Assembly (NCBI GenBank): GCA_963775805.1
Contig: CAVZKG010000004.1
Location: 186,001 to 250,000 of the forward strand
Reading direction: 5' to 3'
DNA length: 64,000 nucleotides
DNA from: JAFAMB01 sp963775805
Lineage (GTDB): Bacteria; Verrucomicrobiota; Verrucomicrobiia; Chthoniobacterales; JAFAMB01
Shown here: positions 36,032 to 44,237 of the stretch, piece by piece
Numbering within the stretch: position 1 is the stretch's first letter
Layout of the letters: every line of letters starts with the position of its first letter
The notes under the pieces: generated by a model
Told to the model about the DNA's origin: nothing
What the model saw: only the letters and a program-made list of their open reading frames with translations
The model's database searches: none
Position numbers and translations under genes: made by a program

Positions 36032-37119
36032 TCAGGAGAATTTTCACGATTTTTTTGCTCGGATGCACCGGGTTTACGACTTCGCGCGCCGCAGAGCCTG
36101 ATCTTTTGCGTGACCTGCACCGATTTTCAAACAGTCTCGAGAACGGAGTCCGAAATGCGTTTGTAGAAGATTCCGACGAACAGCCGAGTCCTACGCCGAA
36201 GCATCACAAAAAATCGGGCAAGGTCCATACCGTCGCAAAACACAAAGCGCATAAGCATTCAACCGTCGAAGAATCTTCTCCCAGCCGGGAATCAGACGCC
36301 GCAGACGGAAATGAGGGAGAAAATCGAAAATCCACTTCTGGATCCACCTCCAAATCAAAGCACAAGCATGCTCGATCGAAAGAGGATGAGTCGGATGCAC
36401 CCAGCTCAACGCCGACTCCTACACCAACGCCGACTCCAAGTCCCGAATCGACTCACGATACCGGAGGCGGTTCGGACCAGAAATCCACTGAACCTGCTTC
36501 GACGGCTTCGATAAAGCCGGAAGCGTTGGAAGGATTCTCCCGTCAACCGGCCGAGGTTCAACAATTGATTCGAAGCTCACTTGCGCTTACCGAGCAAAAT
36601 TTGAGTTACAAGTATGGATCCGCGGACCCATCCGCCGGCGGCATGGATTGTAGCGGTTTCATTTACTACGTCCTGAACAATGCAGGCTACAAAGACGTGC
36701 CGAGAGATTCGGCAGAGCAATATGCCTGGGTTCGGAAGCAGGGAGATTTCCGCGCGGTACTAAGCCATAGCCCGGATTCATTTGAGTTCGATGAACTCAA
36801 GCCCGGTGACCTTCTTTTCTGGTCGGGAACGTATCAGGCTGAACGGGATATTCCGATCACTCATGTCATGATCTACCTGGGTAAAACGAAATCAGCGGGT
36901 AAACCGGTGATGGTTGGTTCAACGGATGGGCGTTCCTATGACGGTATTCGGCGATACGGCGTGAGCGTTTTCGATTTTAAAATGCCGAGCGGAAAACCGA
37001 ATCCGGCTGATCCCGATTTGACTTCAAGATTCGAGGGGTACGCGAGCATTCCCGGGTTGCGCGCGTCCGGCTCACCGGTTCAGAACAAGCCGGACAAGGA
37101 AGCGGAGCACGAGCATTGA
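36028..37119 (+). CDS. NlpC/P60 cell-wall hydrolase
   Basis: A 363-residue exported protein. It has an N-terminal signal sequence ('RRIFTIFLLGCTGFTTSRA', possibly a lipobox at 'LLGC'), a low-complexity, Lys/Ser/Pro-rich linker (about 50-160, including 'TPTPTPTPSPES'), and a C-terminal NlpC/P60 Cys-peptidase domain from about 180. The catalytic Cys is in 'GGMDCSGFIYYVLNNAG' and the His in 'ITHVMIYLGK', with 'LKPGDLLFWSG' between. The family cleaves peptide stems of peptidoglycan, here probably in the periplasm. Overlaps the dipeptidase gene by ATGA, suggesting a shared role in peptidoglycan peptide turnover. Confidence 0.92.
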   Translation: MIRRIFTIFLLGCTGFTTSRAAEPDLLRDLHRFSNSLENGVRNAFVEDSDEQPSPTPKHHKKSGKVHTVAKHKAHKHSTVEESSPSRESDAADGNEGENRKSTSGSTSKSKHKHARSKEDESDAPSSTPTPTPTPTPSPESTHDTGGGSDQKSTEPASTASIKPEALEGFSRQPAEVQQLIRSSLALTEQNLSYKYGSADPSAGGMDCSGFIYYVLNNAGYKDVPRDSAEQYAWVRKQGDFRAVLSHSPDSFEFDELKPGDLLFWSGTYQAERDIPITHVMIYLGKTKSAGKPVMVGSTDGRSYDGIRRYGVSVFDFKMPSGKPNPADPDLTSRFEGYASIPGLRASGSPVQNKPDKEAEHEH

Positions 37120-37160
37120 TTTGCTGTTTACTCAACCGAGAGCCAGTATAGCCTCTCCGG

Positions 37161-38432
37161 ATGCTGGACATTCGTCTGATACGCGAAAAACCTGATTTTG
37201 TCAAAGAACGCCTCGCGACGCGGGACCCCGGGTTTTCGAAACTGGTTGATGAGGTTTTGAAGGTTGATTCCGAACGACGGCGGATGGAGACAGAATTGCA
37301 ACGGCTAAGTGCCGAGCGAAATCAACTCAGCAAAAGGATTGGCGCACTTCGCGCGAAAAATGAATCTAGCGCTGAAGAACAATCGCAGGTGCGAACGATT
37401 GGAGAAGAAATTTCGCGCTTGAATGAAGAAGTTACCCGCGCTGACCAGGCGCAGAAGCGTTTGATGCTTGGGATTCCTAATCTTCCCCATCCAGGAGCGC
37501 CCATTGGAGCCGACGCCACCGCAAATCCGGAGGTTCGCGTTTGGGGTGAAAAGCCAGTCTTCAATTTTCAACCCGTCGACCACGTCGATTTGGGAACCCG
37601 GCTTGGTCTGTTTGACCCGGTACGCGCCGCAAAAATCAGTGGATCGGGGTACGTTTGCTTTACGAAACTAGGAGCGCGTCTTCAACGCGGACTGATTCAG
37701 TTTTTGCTGGATTTGCACACATCGGCGCATGGCTACGTTGAGATTTACCCGCCGTATATCGTCCGGCGCGAATGCATGGTTGGTACCGGTCAGTTACCAA
37801 AATTTGAAGAAGACGCTTATGGACTGGAAGAAGGAGAGGCGTTTCTGATTCCGACGGCAGAGGTTCCACTGACCAACCTGCATCGAGAGGAAATATTGCC
37901 CTACGGAGAGTTGCCGAAATATTTTGTCGCGCAGACGCCTTGTTTCAGGCGGGAAGCGGGTTCGGCCGGCCGGGAAACGCGGGGTATTATCCGGGTGCAT
38001 CAATTCGACAAAGTGGAATTGGTCAAGATCACGACACCGGAGACGTCTTACGAAGAACACGAACGTTTAACGGCTGATGCTGAGAAAGTGCTTCAGCTTT
38101 TGGGACTACACTATCGCGTGATCGAACTTTGCACAGGCGACCTTGGAAGCGCCATGGCAAAGACGTATGACCTGGAAGTCTGGGCGCCTGGAACGGGGCG
38201 ATACCTTGAGGTCTCAAGCTGTTCAATCGCTGAAGATTATCAGGCGCGCCGGATGGACCTGAAGTTCAAAGATAAGGATGGGAAGAATCGTTTCTGTCAC
38301 ACTTTGAATGGATCAGGGACAGCGCTGCCTCGTCTCTGGGTTGCGCTCGTGGAAACTTACCAGCAAGCGGACGGATCGATTCTAGTCCCTGAGCCCCTTC
38401 GAGATTACGTCGGCGTTGACGTGATACGTTGA
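37161..38432 (+). CDS. serS: Serine-tRNA ligase
   Basis: A 423-residue class II synthetase. The N-terminal coiled-coil arm that reads the tRNA-Ser long variable arm spans about 30-105. The catalytic core has 'TGQLPKFEEDAYGLEE', 'LIPTAEVPLTNLHREEIL', motif 2 'QTPCFRREAGSAGRETRGIIRVHQFDKVE' and motif 3 'NGSGTALPRLWVALVETYQQADGSI'. It starts with ATG at 37161. It begins 41 bp after the NlpC/P60 gene and converges on the alpha-E gene. Confidence 0.97.
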   Translation: MLDIRLIREKPDFVKERLATRDPGFSKLVDEVLKVDSERRRMETELQRLSAERNQLSKRIGALRAKNESSAEEQSQVRTIGEEISRLNEEVTRADQAQKRLMLGIPNLPHPGAPIGADATANPEVRVWGEKPVFNFQPVDHVDLGTRLGLFDPVRAAKISGSGYVCFTKLGARLQRGLIQFLLDLHTSAHGYVEIYPPYIVRRECMVGTGQLPKFEEDAYGLEEGEAFLIPTAEVPLTNLHREEILPYGELPKYFVAQTPCFRREAGSAGRETRGIIRVHQFDKVELVKITTPETSYEEHERLTADAEKVLQLLGLHYRVIELCTGDLGSAMAKTYDLEVWAPGTGRYLEVSSCSIAEDYQARRMDLKFKDKDGKNRFCHTLNGSGTALPRLWVALVETYQQADGSILVPEPLRDYVGVDVIR

Positions 38433-38498
38433 CCTGCCGCGACGACCGACAACCCGATTCCCATTGCACACTCGGAAGGAAAAGGATGGATTGTCGTG

Positions 38499-39515
38499 CT
38501 AATGAGCCTGGACCTGTAATCTGCCGACGTGATTCTCGCCCTCTTTGGAATCCTCTTCGAGCCACTCGCAAAATTCCTTGTAGATGGCGTTGTTTATCTC
38601 GATGAGTCGCAGCTGCATCCGGTCCAGGTACTCGTGCAGACCGAAGCCAAAAATCTCTTCGATCGTGATATAACGCAGATCGGCGAGCAGCTTACCTGAT
38701 AGCCGTTCCGCCTCGACCTTGTATTGGAATTCGCCCCGATCCACACCGGTGATTTTATGGAGAGAATAGTCGAGCGAATCGATGCAGAAGAGAATAGACC
38801 TTGGGAACGCCTGATTCTTTACAAGAAACTCGACCACCTTCCACGGGAGAACCTGTCCGCGGTAATGCTTTCGATAAGGTTCCAAAGCGCTGCAAGATTT
38901 GAGGACCGCCATCCACTGTATCGTGTCAACGTTGCCACCTACATCCTCGCCGCTCGGCAACAAGATGTGGTATTTGATGTCCAGAATCCTGGAAGTACGA
39001 TCGGCACGCTCGAGGAATGTTCCCAGCCTGATGAATTCCCAGCCCTCGTCATGCGCCATCGTTGCGTCGGTCACGCCCTGGAAGAGTTGCGACCCCTCCA
39101 AGATCCATTTGAAGAATTCGTAGGTGCTATTTTGAAACATCCGCTTCGCGTCTCCGGACAAAAACAGGAGGTAGAGGCGGTTGATTTGTTCCCACATTTC
39201 CACCGAGATCTGTTCACGAACAGTGCGCGCGTTCTCGCGGGCGTAGGCAAGGCAAGAGTAAATTGAGTTCGGGTTTTTTCGTTCGAACGTCACGAAATCA
39301 ACCACCGCATCACCGTTGAGATCGGGGTAAAGCCGTTTGAAAAGCTTCGTATCCTCGAGGGTGAAGATAATTGATTCCCAATGCTGCTGATTGTTTTCGA
39401 GATTCTGAACATCGAGCATGAGCTGGAGATTGACATCCATCATGCGTGCGTTGTTTTCGGCGCGTTCGGTGTACCGGCTCAACCAATAAAGAGCGTCGGC
39501 GACTCGGCTTAACAT
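38499..39515 (-). CDS. Alpha-E domain protein
   Basis: A 338-residue mostly helical protein of the alpha-E (DUF403) family. It begins 'MLSRVADALYWLSRYTERAENNARMMD', has 'REQISVEMWEQINRLYL', 'FLERADRTSRILDIKYH' and 'VVEFLVKNQAFPRSILFCIDSL'. The family accompanies a circularly permuted ATP-grasp protein, as here where that gene lies 127 bp upstream on the same strand. Together they are suspected to ligate a peptide or amino acid, but the reaction is unproven. A transglutaminase-like partner often present in this group is not in the window. Confidence 0.9.
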   Translation of the reverse strand: MLSRVADALYWLSRYTERAENNARMMDVNLQLMLDVQNLENNQQHWESIIFTLEDTKLFKRLYPDLNGDAVVDFVTFERKNPNSIYSCLAYARENARTVREQISVEMWEQINRLYLLFLSGDAKRMFQNSTYEFFKWILEGSQLFQGVTDATMAHDEGWEFIRLGTFLERADRTSRILDIKYHILLPSGEDVGGNVDTIQWMAVLKSCSALEPYRKHYRGQVLPWKVVEFLVKNQAFPRSILFCIDSLDYSLHKITGVDRGEFQYKVEAERLSGKLLADLRYITIEEIFGFGLHEYLDRMQLRLIEINNAIYKEFCEWLEEDSKEGENHVGRLQVQAH

Positions 39516-39642
39516 AAATTAAGTGACTGTTTCTAATACTCGTTGCGGGCTCGGTTTACACCAACGGCATGCGGCGCCGAAAGAGGCCTATTCGCGACCG
39601 GCGCATCTACCGTTATCGGCAACTTCAATCGTCCGGGCCCTT

Positions 39643-41082
39643 TCAGTCGTTCAACACCCATGTGTCCTTACTTCCGCCGCCTTGCGAAGAATTGACCACG
39701 AGGGAACCTTTTCGCAACGCGATTCGCGTGAGTCCTCCCGGGATAATGGTTATTTTTTCTCCGTAGAGGATGTAAGGGCGAAGATCAATGTGTCTCCCTT
39801 CAAAGTGATCACCGCAAAAGGCTGGAGATCGAGATAGGCGAACAACGGGCTGCGCAACGTAATTACGTGGATTTTTTTCGATAGCGACGCGGAACTTTTC
39901 GATTTGATCGCTTGTGGCCTGAGGCCCCATCAACATTCCATAGCCGCCGCTTTCGTTCGCGGATTTCACGACCAGGTTGGGGAGATTCTCGAGGATGTAT
40001 TTCCGATCGGACTCGAAGTGCGAGAGGTAGGTCTCGACGTTCGGCAGGATCGGATCCTGGTCGAGATAGTACCGAATCATCTTCGGTACGAAATAGTAGG
40101 TCACCTTATCGTCTGCAACCCCGGTTCCGATGGTATTGGCCAGACTGACATTGCCGCGGCGATAGGCGTCGACGATGCCGGGAACGCCGAGCACGGAATC
40201 GGACCGGAAAACGCGAGGATCGAGAAAATCGTCATCGATCCGGCGATAAATCACATCGACCTTTTTCAACCCCTGTGTCGTTTTCATGTACACGGCCCCG
40301 TTTTGGGTCACTAAGTCACCGCCAACCACAATTTCGATTCCCATGGTCCGCGCCAGAAACGAATGTTCGAAGTAAGCCGAGTTGTAGATGCCTGGGGTGA
40401 GCAGAACAACAGTCGGATCCGGATTGCCGTTCGGTGCGATGTGCCGAAGAAGATCGAGCAGTTCGAGACAGTAAGTGTCGACCGGTCGCACCGCATATCG
40501 TGAAAAGAGTTTGGGAAACACCCTTTTCATCGCCTGGCGATTTTCCAACAGGTAAGAGACACCTGAAGGGCATCGAGCGTTGTCCTCCAAAACCAGGTAG
40601 TTGCCGTCTGCGTCCCGAATTAGATCGCTCCCACAAATATGGATATAGATATCTTTCGGGACGTCGAACCCCATGAATTCGGGACGAAAATGGGCTGCGC
40701 TCTGGATGATCTCGGCTGGAACGATCCCGTCGCGGATAATTTTCTGATCGTGATAGATGTCGTGGAGAAATAGATTGAGCGCCGTGATGCGTTGGCTGAG
40801 ACCGCGCTCGACATGTTCCCATTCTGTCTTCGGAATAATTCTTGGGATAAGGTCGAACGGAAAAATCCGCTCCGTGCCTTGCTGATCGTTGTAGACCGTA
40901 AAAGTCACGCCTTGCGTGAGGAACGCGTTGTCGGCAAGATCTCGTTTCTTCTGAAATTCCTCGCTCGACATCCCGGTATAGCGATTAAGCAAGGTTTCGT
41001 AGTGTCCGCGGATGTTGCCGGTCGACTCGAACATCTCGTCGAAGAAACTTCCCGGCTCATATCCCTGAAAAAGATTCCCCAT
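39643..41082 (-). CDS. Circularly permuted ATP-grasp protein (type 2)
   Basis: A protein of about 479 residues (496 if the GTG at 41133 is used) from the CP_ATPgrasp_2 family. It begins 'GNLFQGYEPGSFFDEMFE', has 'FPFDLIPRIIPKTEWEHVERGLSQRI', 'GFDVPKDIYIHICGSDLIRDADGNYLVLEDNARCPSGVSYLLEN', 'KKVDVIYRRIDDDFLDP' and 'VVKSANESGGYGMLMG'. The ATG at 41082 was preferred because the family usually starts near here and AAAGGG precedes it, whereas the GTG has no ribosome site. Family: an ATP-dependent carboxylate ligase of unknown substrate, partnered with the alpha-E protein. Confidence 0.88.
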   Translation of the reverse strand: MGNLFQGYEPGSFFDEMFESTGNIRGHYETLLNRYTGMSSEEFQKKRDLADNAFLTQGVTFTVYNDQQGTERIFPFDLIPRIIPKTEWEHVERGLSQRITALNLFLHDIYHDQKIIRDGIVPAEIIQSAAHFRPEFMGFDVPKDIYIHICGSDLIRDADGNYLVLEDNARCPSGVSYLLENRQAMKRVFPKLFSRYAVRPVDTYCLELLDLLRHIAPNGNPDPTVVLLTPGIYNSAYFEHSFLARTMGIEIVVGGDLVTQNGAVYMKTTQGLKKVDVIYRRIDDDFLDPRVFRSDSVLGVPGIVDAYRRGNVSLANTIGTGVADDKVTYYFVPKMIRYYLDQDPILPNVETYLSHFESDRKYILENLPNLVVKSANESGGYGMLMGPQATSDQIEKFRVAIEKNPRNYVAQPVVRLSRSPAFCGDHFEGRHIDLRPYILYGEKITIIPGGLTRIALRKGSLVVNSSQGGGSKDTWVLND

Positions 41083-41178
41083 AAACCCTTTAAAGTAACC
41101 ATGGCTCTCGGGGTCGAAAAGAAAAATTCGCACGGTGGGTTGCTTTGATTCTGTGATTGAGATCGGGTACTTTGGACC

Positions 41179-41868
41179 ATGACTGGAATTAGCATTCTGC
41201 TGTTTCTCGGGACACTGGCCATTTCGCTTTGGGCTACCTGGAGAGTCAAAGCAGCATTTTCCAAATACAGCGAAGTTCCGGCGTCATCAGGATTAACAGG
41301 TGCCGAAGTTGCGCAACGAATTATGATGGCTTCGGGGATTTACGATGTTCAGATTGTTGAATCGAACGATCTCCTCGGAGATCATTACGATCCGACGAAC
41401 AAACGGTTGGTGCTTTCGTCTGCAAATTTTCGAGGAACTTCGACGGCCGCGGTGGGCGTCGCGGCGCACGAGACCGGGCATGCAATCCAACACAAGATGG
41501 CCTATGCACCGCTGAATATGCGAATGGCAGCGGCCGGACTCGCTGGGTACGCGAATATGGCGGTGGCTTTTCTACCGATTGTTGGTTTCATGACGGGCCT
41601 GCTGCGACCGATGCTTTTGATTATGTGCATTGCCTGGGGAGTGATCATGCTTTTCAATATGATCACGTTGCCGGTCGAATTTGATGCTTCGAATCGGGCG
41701 AAGAAGCTTCTGGTGGATATGGGCTTTATCCGAGGTCCATCTGAAGTGGCGGCGGTCAATCAGGTGCTTGATGCGGCTGCTTTGACTTACGTGGCGGCGT
41801 TTCTCACGTCGCTAGGGTATCTCCTTTATTTCTTGCTGCCGCTTTTGACGGGCAACCGGCGAGATTGA
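41179..41868 (+). CDS. YugP-like membrane zinc metallopeptidase
   Basis: A 229-residue integral membrane protein of the neutral zinc metallopeptidase (DUF2268-like YugP, Zn_peptidase_2) family. An N-terminal transmembrane helix (1-20) precedes the soluble segment 'IVESNDLLGDHYDPTNKRLVLS'. The zinc motif HExxH appears in 'VGVAAHETGHAIQHKM' (about 97-101). Then come two or three further hydrophobic spans ('MAVAFLPIVGFMTGLLRPMLLIMCIAWGVIMLF' and the C-terminal 'YLLYFLLPLL'). Substrate unknown. Divergent from the ATP-grasp gene. Confidence 0.9.
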   Translation: MTGISILLFLGTLAISLWATWRVKAAFSKYSEVPASSGLTGAEVAQRIMMASGIYDVQIVESNDLLGDHYDPTNKRLVLSSANFRGTSTAAVGVAAHETGHAIQHKMAYAPLNMRMAAAGLAGYANMAVAFLPIVGFMTGLLRPMLLIMCIAWGVIMLFNMITLPVEFDASNRAKKLLVDMGFIRGPSEVAAVNQVLDAAALTYVAAFLTSLGYLLYFLLPLLTGNRRD

Positions 41869-41981
41869 ATCGGCGAAGAGATCCGATTTGCCACGATTGC
41901 GGATACGCATCGAGCGCGAGAGAGATTGTTGCGAAATTGTAACAGATCGGCGTTGGTTCGAACGATTAGCCTAGGATAACG

Positions 41982-44186
41982 ATGGAAAAGCAGATGCGGA
42001 GAAAGCAGCTTTCTCGGAAGCGACACATGGAAAAACAGACTGTGGCTCTTGTCGATGATCCCTCTCTTTTTATAAACCGTGAACTGAGCTGGTTGGAGTT
42101 TAATGAGCGGGTTCTGGAGGAAGGTTACGATCTAAACAATCCTTTGCTCGAGCGACTCAAGTTCCTCTGCATTGTCTCTTCGAATCTGGACGAATTCTTC
42201 GAGGTCCGGGTGGCCGGGTTAAAGCAGCAAAAGCTTAGCAATATCAGCGCTCCCGGTCCGGACGCGCTCAGCCCGAGCGAGCAACTGGCGGCTGTATCGC
42301 TCCGGGTACGAAAAATGGTCGACGACAAGTACCGCCTCTGGAACGAATCGCTCGTGCCTGAGTTGGAAAAGAACAGCATTTTTTTCCTTCGTTATGACGA
42401 GCTTACGGATGAGGAGAAGGAGTACTACACCGATTATTTTGAGAAATCTGTTTATCCAGTTCTGACGCCGCTCGCAGTTGATCCTGTCCATCCGTTCCCG
42501 CAACTCTTAAACAAGAGCCTGAATGTCGCGGTCGAATTGGAAGGGGCGGAATTGAATACCAATCTGGCAGTCGTACAGGTCCCGAGGATACTACCGCGAC
42601 TTTTACCGTACAAAGCAGGGAAGAGTGGGATTTACCGTTATCTCTTTATTGGGAATCTGATCCAGGCGCACGTTGGAACGCTTTTCCACGGCGTGAACGT
42701 GCAAGGGGCCTATCAATTTCGTGTGACCAGAAACAGTGATCTTTATCTGGACGAGGAAGAGACGGACAACCTGCTGCAAGCGATCGAAATCGAGCTGCGA
42801 AAACGAAGCCGTGGCGCGGCTGTCCGCCTGGAAGTTCAAGAGGATTGCCCCGATCACATTTCGGACCAATTGCTGCAGACATTCGCACTGACCAAAGACG
42901 ACCTTTATCGCGTGAATGGACCGATTAATTTTCTAAGACTGATGCCTGTGGTCTCCGACGTCGATCGCCCTGATCTCAAGTTCCGGCCTTTTGCGTCCGC
43001 AATGGCGCCGGGCATGTCGGATCAGGAAGATATTTTTTCTCATATCCGGCGCAAGCCAGTGCTCCTGCATCATCCGTATGAGAGCTTCCAGACGGTGCTC
43101 GATTTCATTGAGCAGGCTGCCGAAGACCCGGACGTGCTTGCGATCAAGCAGACACTTTATCGTACCAGCGGTGATTCACCGATTGTGACGTCGCTTGCCG
43201 AAGCCGCCGAGAGTGGAAAACAGGTTACGGTCGTCATCGAATTGAAGGCACGGTTCGACGAAGCGGCGAATATCAAATGGGCGCGCACTTTGCAGGAAGC
43301 CGGTGTCCATGTCGTGTACGGCATCGTGAGTCTCAAGACGCACGCGAAATTGGCGTTGGTTGTGCGCAGAGAGGAAGATGGTATCCGGCGTTACCTGCAT
43401 CTCGGGACCGGAAACTATCATCCGTCGACAGCGAAGCTTTACACCGATTTGGGTCTTTTGACATGCGATCCGGATCTGACCGAAGACGCTGCAGAGTTAT
43501 TCAACTGGCTGACAGGCGTTTCTGTATTCCCTGAACTGAAGAAAATCAAAGCAGCTCCGAAAGCGCTGCACAATTTCGTTCTGAAAATGATCGAAAGGGA
43601 AGCTGACAATGCCAGAAAAGGAAAGTCATCCGGCATTTTTGCGAAGGTCAATTCGCTCGTCGATCCGGAAGTGATCGAGGCTCTTTATGCTGCTTCGCAG
43701 GTCGGCGTAAAAATCAGGCTTCTGATCCGGGGGATCTGCTGCCTGCGATCGCAGGTACCCGGCACGAGTGAGAACATTACTGTGCGGAGCATCGTTGGCC
43801 GATTTTTGGAGCATAGCCGGATCTTTCGTTTCGAAAATGGAGGGCATCCGGAGATTTATCTGGCGAGCGCCGATTGGATGGCGCGTAACTTCTTTAGGCG
43901 TGTAGAGACCTGTTTCCCGGTCGAGGAGCCAGAACTTCGCTCCAGAATCGAGCAGATGATAGACGTTTATTGGAACGACAACGTTAAAGCGCGAGAGCAA
44001 GGCGCTGGGTTGACCTATGCCAGGCGGCCGATCGAAGGGGACCGCGTCGACGCGCAGGCCCTGTTCCTGGATCAGGCGTCCAAGCCTCGAAAACACGAGG
44101 TTGACTCCAAGCCAGTCGTTCCAAAATCCGCCAACAAAGCGCTCGATCCGAAGCCGCGAGAAGAGAAGATCGGACAACCAGTCTAG
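41982..44186 (+). CDS. ppk1: Polyphosphate kinase 1
   Basis: A 734-residue enzyme that polymerises the gamma phosphate of ATP into polyphosphate. It has the N-terminal 'INRELSWLEFNERVLEE', the head domain 'FFEVRVAGLKQQ', and the phospholipase-D-like catalytic domains with 'QTLYRTSGDSPIV', 'KARFDEAANIKWARTLQEAGVHVVYG', the autophosphorylated His in 'LKTHAKLALV', 'HLGTGNYH', and 'IRGICCLRSQVPG'. A Lys/Pro-rich tail follows from about 690. ATG at 41982; an ATG at 42027 would shorten it by 15 residues. It converges on topB with a hairpin between. Confidence 0.95.
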   Translation: MEKQMRRKQLSRKRHMEKQTVALVDDPSLFINRELSWLEFNERVLEEGYDLNNPLLERLKFLCIVSSNLDEFFEVRVAGLKQQKLSNISAPGPDALSPSEQLAAVSLRVRKMVDDKYRLWNESLVPELEKNSIFFLRYDELTDEEKEYYTDYFEKSVYPVLTPLAVDPVHPFPQLLNKSLNVAVELEGAELNTNLAVVQVPRILPRLLPYKAGKSGIYRYLFIGNLIQAHVGTLFHGVNVQGAYQFRVTRNSDLYLDEEETDNLLQAIEIELRKRSRGAAVRLEVQEDCPDHISDQLLQTFALTKDDLYRVNGPINFLRLMPVVSDVDRPDLKFRPFASAMAPGMSDQEDIFSHIRRKPVLLHHPYESFQTVLDFIEQAAEDPDVLAIKQTLYRTSGDSPIVTSLAEAAESGKQVTVVIELKARFDEAANIKWARTLQEAGVHVVYGIVSLKTHAKLALVVRREEDGIRRYLHLGTGNYHPSTAKLYTDLGLLTCDPDLTEDAAELFNWLTGVSVFPELKKIKAAPKALHNFVLKMIEREADNARKGKSSGIFAKVNSLVDPEVIEALYAASQVGVKIRLLIRGICCLRSQVPGTSENITVRSIVGRFLEHSRIFRFENGGHPEIYLASADWMARNFFRRVETCFPVEEPELRSRIEQMIDVYWNDNVKAREQGAGLTYARRPIEGDRVDAQALFLDQASKPRKHEVDSKPVVPKSANKALDPKPREEKIGQPV

Positions 44187-44193
44187 CGCGTAT

Positions 44194-44217
44194 TTCTCAC
44201 GTCCGCGTGAGAAATGC
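44194..44217. repeat. Palindromic repeat between ppk1 and topB, possible terminator
   Basis: A 10-bp stem ATTTCTCACG / CGTGAGAAAT around a TCCG loop, followed by GCAT. It sits eight bases after the ppk1 stop and 21 bp before the topB stop, so it could terminate both genes, but no T tract follows on either side. A near-identical hairpin occurs at 59620-59643, so it is probably a dispersed repeat that may double as a terminator. Confidence 0.6.
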
Positions 44218-44237
44218 ATCGATAAAACGATGACTGC

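Noticed and set aside
38724..39266. Plus-strand frame of 180 residues
   Set aside because: Antisense to the alpha-E gene and without family resemblance.
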